Shown piece by piece: positions 59,219-64,000 of a stretch of DNA of 64,000 bases (positions are counted from its first letter, which is position 1; each line of letters begins with the position of its first letter). The translations under genes were made by a program, and so were the position numbers. Below the pieces are notes generated by a model, which saw nothing but the letters and a program-made list of their open reading frames with translations, was not told the DNA's origin and searched no databases. This stretch comes from UBA668 sp041918155 (lineage in GTDB: Bacteria > Actinomycetota > Acidimicrobiia > Acidimicrobiales > Ilumatobacteraceae), in the NCBI GenBank assembly GCA_041918155.1, contig JAYRWH010000081.1:21062-85061 (forward strand). Direction: 5' to 3'.

Positions 59219-59722
59219 ATGAGCCGCAAGCTGTTCGACTTCCCCAACCCGGTCAACGAGACGTCGGCCCGCCTGGTGGCCTCCGGAGTCGTCGCCCAAG
59301 GCATCGTGTTCCTCGCCATCCGCCAGTGGTGGGTGCTGATCCCGCTCACCTACGGCTTCCTCGCCCGCGTGCTGAGCGGCCCGCGCTTCAGTCCCCTCGG
59401 CCAGTTCGTCACCCGTCTCGTCACCCCGCGGCTGAAGGGCAACCACCGCATCGTGCCCGGCCCGCCGAAGCGGTTCGCGCAGGGTGTCGGTCTCGTCTTC
59501 AGTGGCGGCGCCCTGCTGGCTTGGGCCGTCGGCGCTCACACGCTGGGGATCGCGCTCATCGCCGGGCTCGTGGTCGCCGCCTCGTTGGAAGCGTTCCTCG
59601 CGATCTGCCTGGGCTGCATCGTCTTCGGCTACTTGATGAAGCTCGGTGTCATCCCCGAGCACGTGTGCCAGGACTGCAACGACATCAGCGCCCGCCTGGT
59701 GAGCGCGTCGGCCAGTTCCTGA
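59219..59722 (+). CDS. DUF4395 membrane protein
   Basis: 167 residues, four hydrophobic stretches. It opens LFDFPNPVNETSARLVASGVV, a DUF4395 hallmark, and has the Cys pairs CLGC and CQDC near the end (AICLGCIVFGYLMKLGVIPEHVC region). In other actinobacteria it neighbours thiosulfate sulfurtransferase or thioredoxin genes; here it is convergent with mftF by 38 nt. Function unknown. Confidence 0.82.
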   Translation: MSRKLFDFPNPVNETSARLVASGVVAQGIVFLAIRQWWVLIPLTYGFLARVLSGPRFSPLGQFVTRLVTPRLKGNHRIVPGPPKRFAQGVGLVFSGGALLAWAVGAHTLGIALIAGLVVAASLEAFLAICLGCIVFGYLMKLGVIPEHVCQDCNDISARLVSASASS

Positions 59723-61079
59723 ACTCGGGCACGAGCGGGCCGGGCTCGCGCTCGGCCAGCACACCGGCCCACACGCCGGCCCCGTAGGCGGCATCGTCGG
59801 CGAGCGCGAGCGGGGCATCGAGCAACGGTCGGGCGGAGCGCTGCTCGATCGAGCGGACGATGGCCTCCGCTGTGAAGGCGGCGAGCACCGGGCCGCGCGC
59901 CCGTCGGCTGATCAGCGCAGCCACGAGTGCGAACGGCCACCACACGCGGGTGGTGGCGCGAGCGAGTTGTCGCCCGGCAGCGAGATGACCGAGGCCGGCG
60001 AGACGCACGGCCTCCGCCGGCGGCATGTCGCGCATCCGCCGTACGAGTGCGGCAGTGGTTCCGGCGGCGGCGCCGAACGCGAGGAACGGACGGCGAGCGA
60101 GCAGCAGCCCCCACGCGAGAGCGCTCCAGCCGCTCATGCGCGCCGGGGCGAGCGCGCCCGGGTGGCGTGCCGCGAGCGTCGCCGCCGAGCGCCCGTAGCC
60201 GAAGCGCTGGCGCAACAGCCCGCCCACCGCGTGGCGTGGCGCGTGGTGCACCACGACCGCCGGTTCGTAGCGGCAGCGGTGGCCCGCGTCGGCGAGGCGC
60301 CAGACGAGATCGACATCCTCGCCGAGGCGCATTTCGGTGTCGAAGCCGCCGAGCGCACGCAGCGCCGAAGTACGGCAGACGAGCACGGCCGCGGGCACAT
60401 AGCTGACGCGGGTGCCGGCGGCGATGCGGGCCGGGTCGGGGCCGAGGTCGAGCGGGCTGTGGCGCTTCTCGTAGGCGGCGAGAGCGCCGGCGCCGGGCGC
60501 GCTGGCGACACGCGGCGCGACGAGCGCGACCCGCTCGTCGGCGAAGTGGGCGAGCAGGGGTTCCAGCCAGCCCTCGGGCAAGGTGACGTCAGAGTCGACG
60601 AAGGCCACGACCGCAGTGGCGACCTCGGCGAGCCCGTCGTTGCGAGCCGCGGCCGGGCCGCCGTTGGTGTGGCGCCGCAACACGACGACGCCGGCGGGGG
60701 CGGTGAGCGCCACCGGCGACGCGTCATCCACCACGATCGCGTGCACGCCGGCCAACGCAGGCGTGCCCAGCGCGTCGGGCAGGGCGCGATGAGCCGGTAG
60801 CACCACGGTGACATCGGCGGCGGTGAACGGCCCCGCGTCGGGCAACGGGTGGAGCGCGCCGGCATCGATGAAGCGGTCGACGAGTTGGCGAATCGAGGGC
60901 GTGTCGGGCACCTCGCCCGCCTCGGCCAGGGCGATCACGTGCGCGCCGCCGGTGGAGAGGCGGAACAGGCGCAACGGCGAGCCGGCGATCACCACCTTGC
61001 CGTCGGCGGGTGGCTGCAGGGGGCGACGCCACGAGGGGTCGGTGCGCACGCGCAGGGCCCGCGGCGGGTTCACGCCCAC
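59685..61079 (-). CDS. mftF: Mycofactocin glycosyltransferase MftF
   Basis: 464 residues, GT2 family. MftF glucosylates mycofactocin with a cellulose-like chain. Motifs: VDDASPVALTAP, FVDSDVTLPEGW, LGEDVDLVWRLADAGH; the C-terminal domain has GYGRSAATLAARHPGALAPARMSG and membrane-associated helices. GTG start 4 nt after the mftE stop codon, the canonical E-F order. The C-terminal 38 nt overlap DUF4395. Confidence 0.88.
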   Translation of the reverse strand: MGVNPPRALRVRTDPSWRRPLQPPADGKVVIAGSPLRLFRLSTGGAHVIALAEAGEVPDTPSIRQLVDRFIDAGALHPLPDAGPFTAADVTVVLPAHRALPDALGTPALAGVHAIVVDDASPVALTAPAGVVVLRRHTNGGPAAARNDGLAEVATAVVAFVDSDVTLPEGWLEPLLAHFADERVALVAPRVASAPGAGALAAYEKRHSPLDLGPDPARIAAGTRVSYVPAAVLVCRTSALRALGGFDTEMRLGEDVDLVWRLADAGHRCRYEPAVVVHHAPRHAVGGLLRQRFGYGRSAATLAARHPGALAPARMSGWSALAWGLLLARRPFLAFGAAAGTTAALVRRMRDMPPAEAVRLAGLGHLAAGRQLARATTRVWWPFALVAALISRRARGPVLAAFTAEAIVRSIEQRSARPLLDAPLALADDAAYGAGVWAGVLAEREPGPLVPEFRNWPTRSPGGR

Positions 61080-61083
61080 GGCG

Positions 61084-61770
61084 TCACTCCCACCAACTGT
61101 CCACCGCCGTCAGCAGGTCGATCGACAGGCGGGTCAGCAGCGTCCGACCGTGCGCGGCCGTCGCCCGTCGCGGGTCGCCGAGCACACCGTTGACGCTGAC
61201 CGCGCGCACCCCGTCGGCCTTCATCGCCTCCATCAACTCGCTGACGGGCGCGGTGTTGCCCACCTCGGCGAGCTCCATGCGCACGAGGTCCGGCGCCAGG
61301 GCGAGCATCATCGAGGTCTCCGTCTCACCCGCGTGGGCGTCGCCGCCCTCCACCTTCGGCCACCACGCGAGCACGCGACGCTGTTCGGTCTGCAGATTGC
61401 GCACCGCGTTGTAGACCGGCTCGCGGTTGCCGCCGTGGCCGTTGACGAGCACCACGCCCGCGCTCCACTCGGCGCTGCGCACGAGTTCCATGATCACCTG
61501 CTCGAACACTGCCGCGCCGAGCGAGAGCGTGCCGGGGAACGACTGGTGCTCGCCGCTGGCGGTGATGGAGAAGGCGGGGGTGATGAGCACGTCGCCGTCG
61601 GCGAAGCTCTCGGCCAGGCTCTGCGCGAGCGCACTGGCGATGCGCGTGTCGGTGTCGAGCGGCAGGTGTGGCCCGTGCTGCTCGCACGACCCGATCGGCA
61701 CCGCCAGCAGAGGCCGGCGGGTGTTGCGGTAGAGGTCGGCCGTCGTCGTCCGGCCCAGGAAGTGCGTCAC
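61084..61770 (-). CDS. mftE: Mycofactocin peptidase MftE (creatininase family)
   Basis: 228 residues. Releases the modified dipeptide from the MftA precursor in the known pathway. Metal ligands: E30, H32 and D39 in GSCEQHGPHLPLDTDT, NGHGGN, and GETETSMM. GTG start. The gene upstream (28 nt) encodes a beta-propeller lipoprotein rather than mftD. Confidence 0.85.
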   Translation of the reverse strand: MTHFLGRTTTADLYRNTRRPLLAVPIGSCEQHGPHLPLDTDTRIASALAQSLAESFADGDVLITPAFSITASGEHQSFPGTLSLGAAVFEQVIMELVRSAEWSAGVVLVNGHGGNREPVYNAVRNLQTEQRRVLAWWPKVEGGDAHAGETETSMMLALAPDLVRMELAEVGNTAPVSELMEAMKADGVRAVSVNGVLGDPRRATAAHGRTLLTRLSIDLLTAVDSWWE

Positions 61771-61798
61771 GGCGCCAGTCTCACGGCGCGAGCCGCCA

Positions 61799-63343
61799 TT
61801 ACGCCAGCCCGACGCACACGAAATATCCCGAGCGCGTGCCGACGTAGATGCGGCCGTTCCACACCGCCGGCGTGCTCTCGATGTTGCCGCCGATGTCGAT
61901 CTGCCACAGTTCGGCGGGCGCCACCCTCGGGTTGGCGACGTCGAAGGCGTGCAGCACGCCGGCCGCGTCGCCCTGCAGCAGCACGCCGTCGACGAGCACT
62001 GCCGAGCTGAGTGCGGGGCCGGCGATCCCCTGCGTCCACAGCACTTCGCCGGTGGTGCGGTCGATCGCGTAGATGAGGCCGGGCTTGCTCGTCCAGAACA
62101 CCACGTCGCCGTCGATGATCGGCGCGGTCCACACCCCGTTGTCGACATGGAAGTTCGTGTGCACCGACCACACCACGGGGTTGTCCGGGTTGCGCGGGTC
62201 GATCTTCAACATCTGCCCAACTTCCTCGGCTCGGGCGTTGGCGCGATCGACCTCCACGCCGACATAGAGGTAGCCCTCGTCGTCGATGGAGATCGTGGAG
62301 TCGCTGTCGTCGCCCGTCCAGAAGCGGAACGTGCGCGTCACCTGTCCGACGCCGGTGCGCAGCGAGGAGATGTCCCACCCCTGTAGCAGGCCACCGGAGC
62401 TGTTCAGCCAGGCCGTGTCGCCGCTGATCGCGACCGACGACTCCAGGCTGACGCGGCGCGGGTCCTGCGAGCCGAGGTCGTGCATCAGCTGGTCGTCGAA
62501 GCCCTGCACGCGGAACACCTCCTGCGGGTTCACCGTCACCGTGCCGTCGGCCGCGTAGCCGCGGTTCAGCTTGTAGCCGACGAACCAGCTGTTCTCGCCG
62601 CCCTCGAGCAGGTAGTCGCCGATGATGAGCGGGGCTGCGTCCCAGTCGTCGTTCCACACCCGGTCGGGCGTGCGCCCGTTGATCGCGAAGAGCTCGCGGG
62701 GAGCGCTGCCGTCGAAGGCGATGATGCGCAGCTTGTTGTCACGCGAGCCGGCGTAGACGAGGGGGTAGCCGTCGGGGTCGATGGTGACATTGCCCTTGGC
62801 GATGTCGTTGGTGGGGAACGGCGCGATGATGTCCTGCCCGGTGGCGGCATCGACGAAGTGCTCGTTGTAGTCGTATGCGCCGAACACCACCCAGGTGCGG
62901 CCGTCGCGCTCGAACACCGCCGGCTGCCCGGTCCATCCGGTGCCGCACCATGTACGCACGTCGCCGTACTCGCTGCTCTCACCGCACATCTTCTGCCCCG
63001 GGTAGGTCCACAGCACCTGCGGCTGGGTGCGGGGCACGGGGCCGGTGCCGTAGTAGCTGCGCGTCGGGTTGCCGCGGAACGTCAGTAGGCCGGGCACGAC
63101 CGTGCCGTAGGGCTGGCCGAACGAGTTCGGGTCGACGAGCGCGGGGATCGTGGTGGTCGTGCTCGTGGTGCTGGTGGACGTGGTGCTCGATGTGGTGGCC
63201 GGCAGGGTCGTGGTCGGGCCGGTCGTGATGGTGGCCGAGGTGGGCTCCTCGCCTTGGCCCTCGCTCGCGGAGCTGCTGCAGCCAGCGGCGAGTAGCGCCA
63301 GTGGCACGAACGCGGCGACGCCGCGGCGCATGGAGCCGCTCAT
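61799..63343 (-). CDS. PQQ-like beta-propeller lipoprotein
   Basis: 514 residues. Lipobox LAAGC (Cys22), a Ser/Thr linker (about 35-68), then PQQ-type propeller repeats, e.g. GLIYAIDRTTGEVLWTQGI, VLHAFDVANPRVAPAELWQI, RIYVGTRSGYFVCVG. Two Cys pairs (KMCGESS, TWCGTGW) are close together. It shares 4 nt with the TetR stop codon (ATGA). Whether it binds PQQ or is a structural repeat protein cannot be seen; the mft neighbours suggest a link to redox cofactor use. Confidence 0.88.
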   Translation of the reverse strand: MSGSMRRGVAAFVPLALLAAGCSSSASEGQGEEPTSATITTGPTTTLPATTSSTTSTSTTSTTTTIPALVDPNSFGQPYGTVVPGLLTFRGNPTRSYYGTGPVPRTQPQVLWTYPGQKMCGESSEYGDVRTWCGTGWTGQPAVFERDGRTWVVFGAYDYNEHFVDAATGQDIIAPFPTNDIAKGNVTIDPDGYPLVYAGSRDNKLRIIAFDGSAPRELFAINGRTPDRVWNDDWDAAPLIIGDYLLEGGENSWFVGYKLNRGYAADGTVTVNPQEVFRVQGFDDQLMHDLGSQDPRRVSLESSVAISGDTAWLNSSGGLLQGWDISSLRTGVGQVTRTFRFWTGDDSDSTISIDDEGYLYVGVEVDRANARAEEVGQMLKIDPRNPDNPVVWSVHTNFHVDNGVWTAPIIDGDVVFWTSKPGLIYAIDRTTGEVLWTQGIAGPALSSAVLVDGVLLQGDAAGVLHAFDVANPRVAPAELWQIDIGGNIESTPAVWNGRIYVGTRSGYFVCVGLA

Positions 63344-63933
63344 GTGGTGAGGCCTTTCACGACGGTTTCGGTCGCGTCGGCGAAGACGCGCTCCCAGTCG
63401 ATGGCGGTGGTGCCGGTGTGGGTGAGTTCCAGGCTGACCGCGCCATGGCAGGTGGCCCACACCATGGCGGCGGCGTGGTGGGGGTCGATGCGCCGCAGCA
63501 GGCCGGCGTCCATTGCTCGCTCGAGCTTGCGGGCAAGCTCCTCCAGCGTGCGCAGGCCGCGCTCGCGGGCGTGCTCGCCGGGCTCGAAGTCGGGCACCGC
63601 GCGGGTGAACATCACGTTGTAGAGCGTGGTGTGCTCGAGCGCGAAGCGGCGGTAACTCTGGCCGCAGCGGCGCAGATCCTCGAGCGGGTCGTCGGTGGTG
63701 CCGGCCGCGGCCATCGCCTCGGCGAGCAGGTCGAAGCCCTGCAGCCACAGCTGTTCGACCACGCCGTCCTTGCCGCCGAAGCGGGAGTAGACGTTCATCG
63801 TGCTCGTTCCGGCCGCTGAGGCGATGGCGCGCACGGTGAGCGCGGTTGCGCCCTCGCGGGCGAGCAGGTCGCCGGCAGCCTTCACCAGCGCCGTGCCCAC
63901 CTCGTCGAGCGTGGTGGCAGTGGCACGGCTCAC
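63340..63933 (-). CDS. TetR-family regulator upstream of the propeller-mftE-mftF genes
   Basis: 197 residues. HTH in the first 45 residues (ALTVRAIASAAGTSTMNVYSRFGGKDGV in two parts), C-terminal WHG-type ligand domain (ATCHGAVSLELTHTG). It begins an operon with the propeller gene (4-nt overlap) and mftE/F. Start: GTG with TAGCGT 7 nt upstream; a GTG 9 nt before it would overlap the -10. Differs from classical MftR by its C-terminus, so I do not call it mftR. Confidence 0.85.
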   Translation of the reverse strand: MSRATATTLDEVGTALVKAAGDLLAREGATALTVRAIASAAGTSTMNVYSRFGGKDGVVEQLWLQGFDLLAEAMAAAGTTDDPLEDLRRCGQSYRRFALEHTTLYNVMFTRAVPDFEPGEHARERGLRTLEELARKLERAMDAGLLRRIDPHHAAAMVWATCHGAVSLELTHTGTTAIDWERVFADATETVVKGLTT

Positions 63934-63940
63934 GATCGGC

Positions 63941-63946
63941 ACGCTA
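63941..63946 (-). promoter_or_regulatory. -10 box TAGCGT of the TetR-propeller-mftEF operon, leaderless
   Basis: TAGCGT with a 7-nt spacer to GTG. Confidence 0.55.
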
Positions 63947-64000
63947 GCGGTGGGTGGTGTGTGGCGAATGTCATCGGGCTCCAGGGCGGCCGTCGGAATA

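Overview
The window is a gene-dense piece (about 58 protein genes, short or overlapping junctions) of a very GC-rich chromosome. Mycothione reductase, two mycofactocin genes (mftE, mftF), an F420/FMN-type PNPOx protein, a DUF2505 protein and an MprAB-like two-component pair point to Actinomycetota. The many lipoproteins with Thr/Ser linkers after the lipobox make me favour Acidimicrobiia (inference, not proven). I see no tRNA, rRNA, CRISPR, IS element or phage gene.

Layout. 1-7.1 kb: SelO, arsR-arsM, a hotdog thioesterase, glutathione peroxidase, TetR, a small conserved gene, an aldo/keto reductase and a NodN-like hotdog protein. 7.2-10.7 kb: acyl-CoA synthetase, polytopic GT-C-like protein, DUF2520 protein. 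10.8-14 kb: NodB lipoprotein, then an ECF sigma/anti-sigma pair divergent from a COG4315 lipoprotein across a large inverted repeat. 14-18 kb: unknown gene, ygeW-ygeY-like pair. 18-24 kb: PAS/GAF/EAL protein with an N-terminal frameshift, methyltransferase, the AmmeMemoRadiSam trio. 24.2-29 kb: lipoprotein, Calx-beta-bearing adaptor, MacB-like ATPase and permease in one overlapping operon. 29-36 kb: thiolase-like/DUF35 pair, fucose-isomerase-like gene, DUF58-transglutaminase fusion with MoxR. 36-44 kb: PNPOx, UspA, divergent glgA/glgC, cytidylate-kinase-like gene, acyl-CoA dehydrogenase, TauE. 44-49 kb: SOD and mycothione reductase (divergent), a secreted protein followed by a response regulator/histidine kinase. 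50-59 kb: LytR_C lipoprotein, ung, a second ECF pair, 2OG oxygenase, ROK kinase, metallopeptidase, DUF418 protein, alanine-racemase-like protein. 59-64 kb: DUF4395 protein, mftF, mftE, beta-propeller lipoprotein and TetR.

Twenty genes carry a TANNNT -10 hexamer ending 6-8 nt before the start codon with no Shine-Dalgarno, the signature of leaderless transcripts. This fixes several starts (SelO, UspA, mycothione reductase, the last TetR) and locates the true N-terminus of the frameshifted EAL protein.

The best candidate for something new is the 24.2-29 kb operon. In it the middle of an efflux-type adaptor is taken up by a peptidoglycan-binding domain plus three Calx-beta domains, and the partner lipoprotein is an internal duplication with four cysteines. 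Next come the mftE-mftF genes behind a PQQ-type propeller lipoprotein and TetR, without mftABCD next door, and the DUF58-transglutaminase fusion.
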